Shown: positions 27,254 through 36,384 of the stretch, in pieces
Layout: each line of letters begins with the position of its first letter
How positions within the stretch are numbered: the first letter of the stretch is position 1
DNA from: a virus
Length of the DNA: 64,000 bases
IMG/VR virus record: IMGVR_UViG_3300047498_000060
Span: 119,296 to 183,295 of that record
Reading direction: 5' to 3' (one strand)
Notes under the pieces: generated by a model
The model's input: only the letters and a program-made list of their open reading frames with translations
Database searches by the model: none
Told to the model about the DNA's origin: nothing
Position numbers and translations under genes: made by a program

Positions 27254-27834
27254 CTCTTCCCCCTGCGCCCCGGCGCGATTCGGGCAACAACTGCGTCGAT
27301 CCTGACTGCGACGCAACTTTGTTCTACGGCAACGAAGTCGTCCGCATTCAAGTCGTCCTCGTGCAACGAGGAGACGGCGAGATGCACCAGTACCCGGTCA
27401 TCGACGAGGACGACCCTGCTCGGGACTTCTTATTCGAGCCGTACTACTTCTGCATGGACTGCTGGAGCAAAACCTACGAGTTCGCGAAAACCGAACTCAA
27501 GGATCAGCTCCCAATCACTGACGCATACAGCGTCTTCGACTGCTCCTTCTGCGCGAGCGGCATCCGCGAAGTGAAAGAGTACACGGGCGTCGCCGAGATC
27601 GGAGAGTTCGAGCTCTCCCGGCGTGCGCCGGACGGCCTGAGAGGGCCGCTCTTCGTAGTCACAGCAAAGCCGATGCTCCTCTGCATCAGCTGCCTCCAGC
27701 TCGTCAACGAGGGTTACATCGAGCTCTGGTCGAACCTCTCGCAAAACGGCGAGTGCATCGACTGCTGCACCGCGCGCTGCTGGCGCGCTCCCTGTTCCTG
27801 TACCTGCCACTCCGACGAAGAGACCTCCGCATGA
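27238..27834 (+). CDS. Cys-pair-rich zinc-ribbon-like protein
   Basis: 198 residues from the ATG at 27238, behind AAAGGAGG. It has at least five Cys pairs: CVDPDC, CMDC, CSFC, CISC and CIDCC, then a Cys/Arg-rich tail (ARCWRAPCSCTC). Two or more structural zinc sites are likely. The stop overlaps the ATG of the MoxR gene (ATGA), so the two are translationally coupled, which suggests they act together. No family was recognised. Confidence 0.7.
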   Translation: MEPGLTLPPAPRRDSGNNCVDPDCDATLFYGNEVVRIQVVLVQRGDGEMHQYPVIDEDDPARDFLFEPYYFCMDCWSKTYEFAKTELKDQLPITDAYSVFDCSFCASGIREVKEYTGVAEIGEFELSRRAPDGLRGPLFVVTAKPMLLCISCLQLVNEGYIELWSNLSQNGECIDCCTARCWRAPCSCTCHSDEETSA

Positions 27835-29057
27835 ACCTCAAGCTCCTCATGTACATCTGCCTCCTCACCCCCGCAAAGCCCGTCGACAAAGAGTGGCGTT
27901 GGGGCGTTCCTTACCTCCTGATGGGAGCGCCTTCGACCGCGAAGACGAGCAGCATCATCCAGGTCTGTGAGCGCATGCAGGCTCCTAGCGAGACGCTGTA
28001 CCTAAGTACCCACATGCCGGAAGACCTCTCCGGCATCCCGGTGGTGTTGAACGGGAAGGGTCAGCGCGTGAACTTCATGTCCGAGGTCGAAGCACTGGCG
28101 GCAAAGGGCTGCGGTGTGCTGGTCTTGGACGAGCTCACCACAGCGCGAGAGACCACCCAGAACGCCGCGATGGGGCTCGTTCTCGAACGCGTACTGGCTG
28201 GGACGAAGCTACCCAACGGCTTGCGCATCGCCGCCGCAGCGAACCCGCCCGAGCAAGCCGCTGCAGCACGTGACCTGTCCCTCCCGGCCGCAAACCGCTT
28301 CCTGCACTTCGACGTGACCGAGGAGAACAGGCTGGGCTTCGACGAGACCCTCGAGCGCAGCTGCGCGCTGGCTCGCGGCGAAGCACCAGCGGCCTACACC
28401 GAAGAAAACGAGCTCGGCACGCTCAAGGACGGGGAGAAGATGGTCCTGAGTCGTTGGGGCGTGGCGCTGCCGCGCACCTGGCGCCTCGTGAAGCGCTTCC
28501 TCGACAGTGCGCCTGACCGGCTGACGGTCATTCCGCCTGTTGGGAATCCGTCGCGCGGACGCGCTTGGGCTTCCAAGCGGAGCTGGGAGATGGGAACCAT
28601 GGCGATGGCTGCTGCCGAGGCACTTGCCCACCCCGAATGCAACGCAGACCTCCTCACCGCCGCCATTGGGGAAGACATCGCAGGCGAGTACATCGAGTTC
28701 GTCACGAAGCTCAACCTACCCCATCCGACGGACGTCATCAGTGGTAAGTGGAGCCCCGACAAGACGCGCCTCGACACCGCTGCGACTGCCTTCGAGTCCG
28801 CGACGCTGTTCATCCTCGGCACGACAGACAAGGCGGTGCAGGCGCAGTACGTCAGTCAGTACTGGGGCGTACTCCACAAGGCTGCCGTCAAGCACAACTT
28901 CCTAGACGTCGTGCGCGGCAGCATCGAGTCGATGGTGCAACGCGGCTTCGCCTCACAGAGCATCAACCCGGACTTCCACAAGGCAGCCAACCCGCTGCTC
29001 ACCGCTCTGGGCGAGAAGTTCCACGAGCACCTGAACTTCCCGACGGCCGCACCGTGA
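27831..29057 (+). CDS. MoxR-type AAA+ ATPase
   Basis: 408 residues. Walker A is GAPSTAKT (residues 32-39) and Walker B is VLVLDELTTA (near 100), followed by a sensor-like ANPPEQA and ANRF. The Walker A in a GxPxTAKT context and the 'N.....A...P.A.RF' run are typical of MoxR AAA+ proteins. These form rings that use ATP to remodel or insert cofactors into partners carrying a VWA domain. The gene overlaps both neighbours by four bases (ATGA at its start, GTGA at its end); the downstream gene encodes exactly such a VWA protein. Residues about 215-408 are a helical C-terminal domain. Confidence 0.85.
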   Translation: MNLKLLMYICLLTPAKPVDKEWRWGVPYLLMGAPSTAKTSSIIQVCERMQAPSETLYLSTHMPEDLSGIPVVLNGKGQRVNFMSEVEALAAKGCGVLVLDELTTARETTQNAAMGLVLERVLAGTKLPNGLRIAAAANPPEQAAAARDLSLPAANRFLHFDVTEENRLGFDETLERSCALARGEAPAAYTEENELGTLKDGEKMVLSRWGVALPRTWRLVKRFLDSAPDRLTVIPPVGNPSRGRAWASKRSWEMGTMAMAAAEALAHPECNADLLTAAIGEDIAGEYIEFVTKLNLPHPTDVISGKWSPDKTRLDTAATAFESATLFILGTTDKAVQAQYVSQYWGVLHKAAVKHNFLDVVRGSIESMVQRGFASQSINPDFHKAANPLLTALGEKFHEHLNFPTAAP

Positions 29058-30352
29058 TAGACACGAACGAAGCCGAGGCAAAGATTTCCCTCGCTCGTAC
29101 CATCGTCCGCTCCAAGGGTCCCTACTACTCAAAGGCGATGGCCAGCCTGGTGTTCATACCCGTCCAGGGCATCCAGACCATGTGCGTGACCACGAACCTG
29201 ATCCTTGGCTACGACCCGGAGTGGGCGCTCATGGCGCCCGCTACGGTACTCGCTGCAGACGTTGTTCACGAGATCAACCACTTCATCCGACGGCATCTCC
29301 ACCGCATTCCTGGTGGAGATCCTCACTTGAAGAACATCGCTGGCGACTTGTCCATCAACCCTGACCTCCTCATCGGAGGCTGGGACCTGGCGGACAAGAC
29401 CTCGCCACGACCCGTCATCTTACCGAAGGACTACAACTTCCCTGACGGCCTCTCCATGGAGGAATACTACGCGCTCCTGATGAAGGAGCAGGAGAAGAAG
29501 AACAGCAAGCTGCAGGAGCTCCTCGATGCGCTGCGTGACGGTGGTGACGGCAAGGGTGGTGGCGTCGGCAGCGGTGCCTGTGGAGGTATCGCCCAGGGCG
29601 CGGCATCTTCCGCTGTCGAGAAGGCACTCGAGGCCATCCCAGGAGTCGGCCGCTCCAAGGCCGAGGTCAAGAACGTCGAGGTCATCGCCGCGAAGCAGAT
29701 CAAAGACTACGTCGCGCAGAAGGGACGTGGGTCCGTCCCCGAGAAGCTCATTCGCGATGCTGAGCTCTCGAAGGAGATCTCGAGGATCCGCTGGCAGGAC
29801 ATCCTGTCGCGCGTCATCCGCACCGCCACCGGCCAGGTCATGCTGGGCGGTGAGGTCGAGCCCTCGTACATCCGCCTCTCGCGGCGTATGCAACCGGAGA
29901 CGGGTATCATCCGTCCCAGCTACATCACGCAGATGCCGGAGATTGCCATCGTCCGAGACACCTCGGGCTCGATGGGACCGAAGCAGCTACAGGACTGCGT
30001 GCGTGAGTCGTACGCCATCGTGAAGAGTCTCGGCATCGATGAGGTCTGGTTCACGGACGCGGATGCTGCTGTGTCGATGCCCTGGCAGCGCGTAAAGAAG
30101 GAATTCTTCGACAAACTGAGCACGTCATGCGGCGGAGGTGGGACGCACTTCGCCCCCGCCATCAAGGACGCGCTCAAGCTCCATCCGAAGCCCGACCTCC
30201 TCATCTACTGCACCGATGGTGATGGTAGTGCTGGCGATCCGCCGCGGGGAATGGGCGTTGTGTTCGCGGTCGTCCCGTCCTACCACAACAAGGCCCCGTG
30301 CGAATGGGCCACCACCGTCTTCATCGAAAATCCGGAGAAGAGCACGTCGTAG
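29054..30352 (+). CDS. Metallopeptidase-like / VWA domain protein (DUF2201-like), MoxR partner
   Basis: 432 residues from a GTG that overlaps the MoxR stop. Residues 1-130 hold a zincin-like HEINH motif (72-76) in a helix, as in the putative metallopeptidase domain of DUF2201-type proteins. A Gly-rich linker lies near 160-190. The C-terminal 140 residues are a VWA domain with a MIDAS motif DTSGSMG (near 302), then FTDADAA and YCTDGDG. In bacteria this domain pair is regularly encoded next to a MoxR ATPase, as here. Whether the HEINH site is active is unknown. Confidence 0.85.
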   Translation: MIDTNEAEAKISLARTIVRSKGPYYSKAMASLVFIPVQGIQTMCVTTNLILGYDPEWALMAPATVLAADVVHEINHFIRRHLHRIPGGDPHLKNIAGDLSINPDLLIGGWDLADKTSPRPVILPKDYNFPDGLSMEEYYALLMKEQEKKNSKLQELLDALRDGGDGKGGGVGSGACGGIAQGAASSAVEKALEAIPGVGRSKAEVKNVEVIAAKQIKDYVAQKGRGSVPEKLIRDAELSKEISRIRWQDILSRVIRTATGQVMLGGEVEPSYIRLSRRMQPETGIIRPSYITQMPEIAIVRDTSGSMGPKQLQDCVRESYAIVKSLGIDEVWFTDADAAVSMPWQRVKKEFFDKLSTSCGGGGTHFAPAIKDALKLHPKPDLLIYCTDGDGSAGDPPRGMGVVFAVVPSYHNKAPCEWATTVFIENPEKSTS

Positions 30353-30354
30353 TG

Positions 30355-30380
30355 AGGAAGGGCCTCGTGCCCTTCTTCTT
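30355..30380 (+). terminator. Intrinsic terminator after the MoxR/VWA operon
   Basis: GAAGGGC-CTCGT-GCCCTTC hairpin (30357-30375) followed by TTCTT, three bases after the VWA stop. It lies between convergent genes (VWA and portal). The U-rich side favours the plus direction. Confidence 0.75.
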
Positions 30381-32421
30381 AGGTACCGCCTGCTCGACGA
30401 GGGGGACGCTGCTGCGGCATCGGGCGCGTGTCGACGCCGGCCACCTGCGACCCGGTGTTCCCTGAATCGTCTCCGCCCTCGCCTCCCATCTGGGCCAGGT
30501 ACTGACGCACCAAGTCCGCGAGCTCGGGACTCTGGAAGCTGAGGTTGGTGATGGCCTGCGTCTGCTGCTGCTTCGGCAGAGTCGCGATGGTGCGCGCCTG
30601 CATCATCGCAAGAGAAGGCAGGTCGATGTTCTGCTTCGCCTGTCCACCGCCCGCGCCCTGCATCCTCTGCCCGCCTGAGAGTTGGCTGCCGATCTGCTGC
30701 AGGAAGTCTGCTGGGGATGCTCCGTTCGCGGGCTGCTGTGGAACCTGCTCTCCTGGCTGGGGTGCCTGCCCTTGCTCAGGAGGGGGAGGCGCCATGCCTG
30801 TCGCTTGCGGGCCTTCGGCACCACCAGGTTCCCCCGGTGCCTGTGGGGCCCCCATCGCGGTCTGGGTCTCCTGCTGCGCACGCGTCTGGTACTTCACCAT
30901 GACGAGTTGGGACTCGCCCTGGATGGTCGCCATCGCGAGCTGCTGCTTCTTCGTGGCCTCGAGACGTGTGTCGGTCTCGCGGATCATGATCTGATTCTCG
31001 TCTTCTTGGGACATATCGCTGTCCGCAAGAAGAGTCGTATCGCTGATCTTGCCGGCCGAGTTGAGCTGGAAGTTGAACGCCTTGCGCTGCAGGTCATCCG
31101 CCATCTTGAACGGCTTGAAGCGGATGTTCGCGAGGGGCCAGCCGAGGAACGAGGAGACCTGCCGCATGATGAAGCGCGCGAGGTCACGCTGACGCTGGAG
31201 GTAGCCAATGAACATGTTCTCGAGCATGCGCATCGAGACGTTCGTGCCAGCGTAACTCATGCCACCCTTGATGAACTCGAGGGGAACACCCATGCCGTTG
31301 AGGATCTGCTCCGACCAGGTCGTGATCTCCTGCGTGAGAAGGAGCGCGCGGCCGTCACCGCCGATGGTCTGGTTGCCAATGGGCAACGGGAGGATGGGGA
31401 TGTAGTTGCTGTCCGTCCTCCACCGCGCGATCTCTTGAGCGATCTGGTCGCGCCAGTCGATGAGATTGATGGTGGTGTAGGGGTCTGAGCTCCCCGAGCC
31501 TGCCTGCGGGAAGATGACGCGGAGCGGGACGATGTGCTCGACGAGGATGGCCTCCTGCGCCTTCTTCATGATCTGCAGGTAGAAGGTGTCCTTCAGGACC
31601 GGCAGGAGAAGCGGGACACCCACGCCGCGGTCCTGCCCTGCCAGGGTCGGACGGCGCATGTGGAAGAAGTTGTCCTTCGAGAAGATGACCCCCTTCTGCT
31701 CACGCATCGCCTGGATGAAGACTTGCGGGATGCCGTCGACGACGTCCTTGCGCCCAATGACGATGTCGTTCCGGATGATCGCGGGGATGTCGTAGAAGTA
31801 CGTGTAGTCCCCGGTCATGTCGTTGTAGCGAACTTCGACGTCCTCCGGGTTCCAGCGGATCGTCTTGATGCCGCTCGCGTTCTTGTAATAAACGTCCTTC
31901 GGCGTGGCATCACCGACGCGACCACAGCGTGGACAGGTGAGCCGGAAGTTGAAGTTCGTGAAGATCCAGTTCGTCCGGATCTTCGACGCCTCATCGCGGA
32001 AGTTGCACGCGTTGCAGAAGAGGAACTTCTTGAACGGGAACCCGAGCGAGACGTAGCCGTTGCCGTACGCATGGAAGTCGAGACCAGACTCGACCTGGAA
32101 CGAGCGGTAGCGGAGGTGATCTTGGAAGTACTCCGTCCAGCGCTTCTTCACCTCCGGATCTTCGTGGTCGATGATGATGTCGGTGACGGGGTACTCGCTC
32201 AGCTTGAACACCGTCGCATTGATGAGCGGGTTCGTGAGGAAGTAGTAACGGCACCACTTGAAGAGCTGCTTGACCGTGACCGGCAGGTACGTGTGCGCGA
32301 TGTCGAAGAACGGCGAAGGGTAGTTGACCCCTTGGATGTTCGAGCCGTTGATGCGCCCGCGTGTTGTGGCAAAGCGAAGCCCGCTTGCCGGGCCCGTCGC
32401 CATTCCTCCCATGAAGCTCAT
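30379..32421 (-). CDS. Portal protein
   Basis: 680 residues. The first 480 residues have portal character: a hydrophobic crown start, helical stem and clip, and segments such as FFHMRRPTLAGQDRGVGVPLL, GGMSYAGTNVSMRMLENMF and a long helical wing. A Zn-binding-like insertion (CNACNF, CPRCGR) lies near residues 135-170. The last 180 residues are Pro/Gln/Gly-rich and probably disordered. The portal forms the dodecameric vertex ring that the terminase docks on. It starts with an ATGA overlap with the upstream gene. It is about 18 kb from the terminase, on the same strand. Confidence 0.8.
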   Translation of the reverse strand: MSFMGGMATGPASGLRFATTRGRINGSNIQGVNYPSPFFDIAHTYLPVTVKQLFKWCRYYFLTNPLINATVFKLSEYPVTDIIIDHEDPEVKKRWTEYFQDHLRYRSFQVESGLDFHAYGNGYVSLGFPFKKFLFCNACNFRDEASKIRTNWIFTNFNFRLTCPRCGRVGDATPKDVYYKNASGIKTIRWNPEDVEVRYNDMTGDYTYFYDIPAIIRNDIVIGRKDVVDGIPQVFIQAMREQKGVIFSKDNFFHMRRPTLAGQDRGVGVPLLLPVLKDTFYLQIMKKAQEAILVEHIVPLRVIFPQAGSGSSDPYTTINLIDWRDQIAQEIARWRTDSNYIPILPLPIGNQTIGGDGRALLLTQEITTWSEQILNGMGVPLEFIKGGMSYAGTNVSMRMLENMFIGYLQRQRDLARFIMRQVSSFLGWPLANIRFKPFKMADDLQRKAFNFQLNSAGKISDTTLLADSDMSQEDENQIMIRETDTRLEATKKQQLAMATIQGESQLVMVKYQTRAQQETQTAMGAPQAPGEPGGAEGPQATGMAPPPPEQGQAPQPGEQVPQQPANGASPADFLQQIGSQLSGGQRMQGAGGGQAKQNIDLPSLAMMQARTIATLPKQQQTQAITNLSFQSPELADLVRQYLAQMGGEGGDDSGNTGSQVAGVDTRPMPQQRPPRRAGGT

Positions 32422-33350
32422 GTAGACTCCGGCGCCTGTCCGGCAGCAGCGGGACTCATGACGCGTTCAGTGGCGGTTTGCTGTGCCTCAGTCGGCTCCA
32501 TCGTGGGGGTCGGAGCATTGTGAAGACGGCGCCCACGGAGACGATCCACTCCACGACCTGCCCACGCGCCGACCTGAGAAGACCCTGCGCTGAGTGCGAC
32601 CCGTCCGCCCATCGGCACCATGCCACCAGCGATGTCACCAACAGCACCTCCAAGAGCACGTCCTACGGATTCCCCTCGGCCCTGCCCCTCTTCGGTAGGA
32701 GCCAACGCACCTGCTGCTAGAGGGAGGCCGACAGTCGCTGCCGTCAGCAAGGGCTGATTACGGATCTGTTCCTCGGCACTTGTACGCAGCGTCTTACCTA
32801 CTCCGTTGTTCTTCATCGACTTGAGATAGCCAGGGATGCTGGTCAGGCCCATGTCCTCCGCCTTCTCAGAGGCCTTCAGCGCTTTCTCCAGCCGTGGGAC
32901 ACTCTTGCTGCCTTCGGCCTTTGCCGCATCGAGCGCTTGACGAGCGTCATGTGCGCCTCCGCGCACTCCCTTGACCTCTGCAGGGGAAAGCACTCCGGTG
33001 AGGCCGTGAACTTGTCGTTGGCCGAAACGCGACGCCGCACCCAGCGCGCCCGGAGTCTGCGTAAGGTGGCTGAGATCCTTCTTGACCAGGCCGCCAGCTG
33101 CTCCGCCAACAAGGCCGCCAGCCATCCCGCCCACCGTCGCACCGTGAACAGCGCCTCCGAGAGCTCCTGAAACACCACTCTGTCCGTTCTCCTCTGCATG
33201 CTGGTAACCATGGATGCCGCCGAGGATTGCTCCACCGCCGGCGCCAAGCAGGGCACCACGCCCACCAAGCGAGCCGACGTTCTTCAACGTGAAGCTAGCC
33301 TCCTTGCGGAGTTCGTCGCGGAACGCGAGCAACACGGCCTCATCGAGCAT
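32418..33350 (-). CDS. Glycine-zipper virion protein, possible ejection protein
   Basis: 310 residues. Residues 25-90 are a run of glycine-zipper helices (GALLGAGGGAILGGIHG, then GGMAGGLVGGAAGGL) that can insert in or cross a membrane; a second such region lies near 225-265. Charged helices lie between them. It overlaps the portal start by four bases and the upstream gene by eleven, so it is co-translated with head genes. Gly-zipper proteins next to the portal are often internal or DNA-ejection proteins; this is inference. Confidence 0.65.
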   Translation of the reverse strand: MLDEAVLLAFRDELRKEASFTLKNVGSLGGRGALLGAGGGAILGGIHGYQHAEENGQSGVSGALGGAVHGATVGGMAGGLVGGAAGGLVKKDLSHLTQTPGALGAASRFGQRQVHGLTGVLSPAEVKGVRGGAHDARQALDAAKAEGSKSVPRLEKALKASEKAEDMGLTSIPGYLKSMKNNGVGKTLRTSAEEQIRNQPLLTAATVGLPLAAGALAPTEEGQGRGESVGRALGGAVGDIAGGMVPMGGRVALSAGSSQVGAWAGRGVDRLRGRRLHNAPTPTMEPTEAQQTATERVMSPAAAGQAPEST

Positions 33351-34134
33351 GGAACAGCCCCAGCTGGTTCATGAGTTGCTCGCGGTTCTCGTTGAGGTGA
33401 TGCTGCGCCACAAGGAGGCGGTTCAGCTGCACAGCAACAGGTGTTGTAGCAGGAAGAGGTTTGCCTACGCGCAGGACCTCATCGCAACGATCACGGACGG
33501 CCTTGATGTCGAGACCCTCCGGAACATCGGGGGTGACAAAGTTCACTGGCGGCAGCGTCTGGTAGAGACCGTCATGCTCGTAGACGGTCTTGACGTACGC
33601 CTTGAGCTCTTCCGACCAGGCGGGCACGGCCTCCGTGCGCGCATGAGCGGCTGTCGAACAGGCGATGAGCACCTGCCCCACCGTCGGTACCTGCATCATG
33701 ACGAAGTCTGGGAACTCACCGTTGAACGGCATGCAGCACGCAAGAAAGACTTCCCAGCGTTCCCAGAAGGCGTCGGAGAGAAGAAGCGTACGCACCGCCT
33801 GGACCTTCGACAGATTCAATGCGCTTAGCCCAACGCCCAGGAACTCTTCGGTGATGCGTGGGGCGAATGTCTCGGCTTCCCACTCGAGCCAGTCGTCACC
33901 GAAGGCGCCGCGAAGAAGAGCCTGGAGTACCACAGGATGCGCCTCAGGGTGTCCCCAGATGTTCTGCTTCGTCACTGCGGCGAGCGGCAACGGGACGGTC
34001 GTCGTGGTCGCCGCAGAGACAGGCGGAGTCGACTCGAGATGCTCGGTGACGGCGTCCTCCAGCGGGAGGTGGGGGGCGCCGACATCCTTGAGGATCTCGA
34101 GGAAGGTCTCCTCGGAGATGGGCAGAGGGGCCAT
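33340..34134 (-). CDS. Hypothetical virion-block protein
   Basis: 264 residues, acidic, mostly helical and globular, with a Thr/Pro-rich linker near residues 35-50. It lies in the portal operon, overlapping the Gly-zipper gene by 11 bases and following the 480-residue gene by 11 bases. Tight packing and shared orientation suggest a head completion or connector-related role. No motif or family recognised. Confidence 0.6.
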   Translation of the reverse strand: MAPLPISEETFLEILKDVGAPHLPLEDAVTEHLESTPPVSAATTTTVPLPLAAVTKQNIWGHPEAHPVVLQALLRGAFGDDWLEWEAETFAPRITEEFLGVGLSALNLSKVQAVRTLLLSDAFWERWEVFLACCMPFNGEFPDFVMMQVPTVGQVLIACSTAAHARTEAVPAWSEELKAYVKTVYEHDGLYQTLPPVNFVTPDVPEGLDIKAVRDRCDEVLRVGKPLPATTPVAVQLNRLLVAQHHLNENREQLMNQLGLFHAR

Positions 34135-34145
34135 CGCGCCCCTCT

Positions 34146-35588
34146 CTAGTACGCCGGCTCTGCGCCTGGTGCGGTGCCCTGCGCCATGTGAATGACCATC
34201 TTCTTCTGGTCGCGGGGCAGGCTCTCATAGACGCCGATGGGGTCCTTGCGGAACTCCTCCTGGAAGTCCTCTCCGAAGGTGTCACGCACAGTGTGCGTGC
34301 CGACGTGCGCGAGACGCCTCAAGTCCGCGTAGGTGATCATGTCGTTGCCGACGATGTCCGACCACGCCGCCTTGCTTGCGGTCTTCTCGCCGAAGATGGA
34401 GAAGTACGGGTCGGGGATCGTCCTGTCATAGGAGCGGTTCAGCCCGGTGTCCTTGTCGAACTCCGAGAGCAACGCGCAGGCCTCGATGGGGTGAAGAGCC
34501 AGCGACGCAAGCTTCGCACCACCCTGAGTGAGGATGACGTCTTCGACGGCGTCGAGAACGCGGAGCACATCAGGGTACGCCTGGAGCTCCAGTCGACGTG
34601 CGTCGAAGGCGATCTTGATCTCGAACTCTGGAGCGAGACCCTCGGCACCATACTTGCGCGCAATGTCGGGAACGTCGATGGCCATCGCCGATGCCTGCTT
34701 CACCAGATTCACGGCATACTCGCGGCGCTCCTCAGGAGCGAAGAGCTTGTAGTGCTCGCCGAAGTAAGCCCCAGCTGCCTTCACCTGCGCGTAACTGTCG
34801 ATAGGGTAGCGGGACGCGCTCGGCAGAGCGTAGAGGCTCGCCTTCTTCTCCGTCACGTATGTCGGGGGCTTCGCGTTGGTGACATCCACCGTCGGGCGCA
34901 GATGCTTCGTCTGCGGTAGCGACTTCAGCCCTTCGCCGGCGATGGCGCTGTTCTCCTGCAGCATCTCCTCGTGGTCGCTCTTCGAGGCCGAGACCAGGTG
35001 ACCGACGCGCGCGGTCTTGTTGATGGTCGTCTTCGATGGGGTCGGCGAGAGCTTGCCCGGTTCCTCCATCGGGGCCGTCATTGTGCCATTGACCTCGCCC
35101 GCCTTGATGAGCGCCGGGTTGAGAAGCTGCCCGCCCGCCTGACCCGCAGCTGCCATGTTGTTCTTCACGGCCTTGCCTGCACCGAGCAGCGTGCTGCCTG
35201 TCGATAGAGCGCCCATCGCGGAGCCGAGGAGGCCCGCCTTCTTCACGAGCTCCTCCGGGACCGCGAGGTCGTACCAGCCCGAGGCGGTGATGAGGTTCTC
35301 GGCGGCCGTCTTCTGCGCTTCGACGGGGAGCTTGTGCGCGTTCTTGAGGAAGTACGCGACGGAGAGCTCGGTGTTGCCCGGATCCACGCAGGCATACTTC
35401 CGCAGCTTTTCTCCGTTGTTCACCATGACGAGCGCGAAGACGTCGTCCGGCAACTGATCGCGCGTGCCGTTGAAGTTCGACGCGGTCTTCACGCCCTCTG
35501 GCAGCGTGTCCAGCGTGGGGTAGAGAGAACGCAGAGTCTCCCCGTTGAAGTCGTCGTAGACGTCGAGAACAAGACCGGAGGTCTGCAT
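34146..35588 (-). CDS. Virion-block protein with repeated KTA motifs
   Basis: 480 residues, the first gene of the portal operon, starting at ATG 35588. KTA tripeptides occur four times (GVKTASN, AQKTAAE, NKTARVG, GEKTASK), plus EKKASLY, as in the head-block proteins near the protease. The N-terminal 60 residues are acidic and the middle is Gly/Ala-rich. Its operon and motif content suggest a head protein that may be processed. No family was recognised. Confidence 0.65.
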   Translation of the reverse strand: MQTSGLVLDVYDDFNGETLRSLYPTLDTLPEGVKTASNFNGTRDQLPDDVFALVMVNNGEKLRKYACVDPGNTELSVAYFLKNAHKLPVEAQKTAAENLITASGWYDLAVPEELVKKAGLLGSAMGALSTGSTLLGAGKAVKNNMAAAGQAGGQLLNPALIKAGEVNGTMTAPMEEPGKLSPTPSKTTINKTARVGHLVSASKSDHEEMLQENSAIAGEGLKSLPQTKHLRPTVDVTNAKPPTYVTEKKASLYALPSASRYPIDSYAQVKAAGAYFGEHYKLFAPEERREYAVNLVKQASAMAIDVPDIARKYGAEGLAPEFEIKIAFDARRLELQAYPDVLRVLDAVEDVILTQGGAKLASLALHPIEACALLSEFDKDTGLNRSYDRTIPDPYFSIFGEKTASKAAWSDIVGNDMITYADLRRLAHVGTHTVRDTFGEDFQEEFRKDPIGVYESLPRDQKKMVIHMAQGTAPGAEPAY

Positions 35589-35694
35589 GCCCTCATCCTA
35601 CACGCCACGCTGCGCAAAGGGTACTGCATCTTCGGCAAGTTAGGCGCAGGCAAGGAGATAAGAAACCTGCCACGTCACTATGCCAGGAGGCTGC

Positions 35695-36384
35695 ATGAAC
35701 ATGTCTGTTGCACCGACACCGGGCGTCTCATCAGGAGCGCCCAGTTGTTTCGGGAATGAGTGGGACAGTCGAGAACCCGCATGTACTGGAGGAGCCGACC
35801 CGAACTTCCGGGACGAAGAAGGCAGGCACGTCCGCCCACGCTGCGGATGGTTCGCAACATGCGGGGCCGTGACTCAATCCTCGCAAAGACTCATCGCACC
35901 ACAGACCTTGATCCGCCCACACACGCCAGCGCCCGCACCGACGTTCACGCCAACACCGCAGGTGTCCCCCCCGGGCATGCCCCCGCGCCCAGCGTGGACA
36001 CCGCCCGTCTCTCACCCACCCACTACGCCGCAGTCTGTGCTGCCGGAGTGGCAGCGCATCGAGCAGCAACGGCAGGAAGGGCTACGTCGCGCACAGGCCG
36101 CACCGTCGTTCGCTAGCAGCGTTCGGTATGATGCACCCGCACCGTACCAGCACTCGCCGCAGCAACCTACGCAGATGCAGGGGCCCATCCACTACCCGGC
36201 GCAAACCTGGCAAGTCGGTTACGGAATGCCTGCCTATCTTACGCAGGAAGAGATGAGGCAGCCTGGAGAGTCCTGGTGGTCTGTGTTCGTCCGTGAGATC
36301 TTTCGCGGCGCACTGAAGGCGTTGTTTCACTCGGGCGCGCGTTACATAGACGTCAACCCGTTCAAGGGCCCACCCAGGAGCTAG
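35695..36384 (+). CDS. Proline-rich protein with N-terminal Cys cluster
   Basis: 229 residues from the ATG at 35695, behind AGGAGG (a longer frame begins at 35680). Residues 15-60 contain CFGNEWDSREPAC and RCGWFATCG, a compact Cys cluster that probably binds zinc. Residues 75-190 are Pro/Gln/Thr-rich and disordered. The C-terminal 45 residues form an amphipathic helix (WWSVFVREIFRGALKALF). It is the first gene of the replication block and is followed directly by the helicase. Function unknown. Confidence 0.7.
   Translation: MNMSVAPTPGVSSGAPSCFGNEWDSREPACTGGADPNFRDEEGRHVRPRCGWFATCGAVTQSSQRLIAPQTLIRPHTPAPAPTFTPTPQVSPPGMPPRPAWTPPVSHPPTTPQSVLPEWQRIEQQRQEGLRRAQAAPSFASSVRYDAPAPYQHSPQQPTQMQGPIHYPAQTWQVGYGMPAYLTQEEMRQPGESWWSVFVREIFRGALKALFHSGARYIDVNPFKGPPRS

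Noticed and set aside
35589-35759. Plus-strand frame with a P-loop-like FGKLGAGKE string
   Set aside because: The frame begins antisense to the 34146 gene, has no start, lacks the Ser/Thr after the P-loop Lys, and overlaps the start of the 35695 gene in another frame. A decayed ATPase fragment cannot be excluded.
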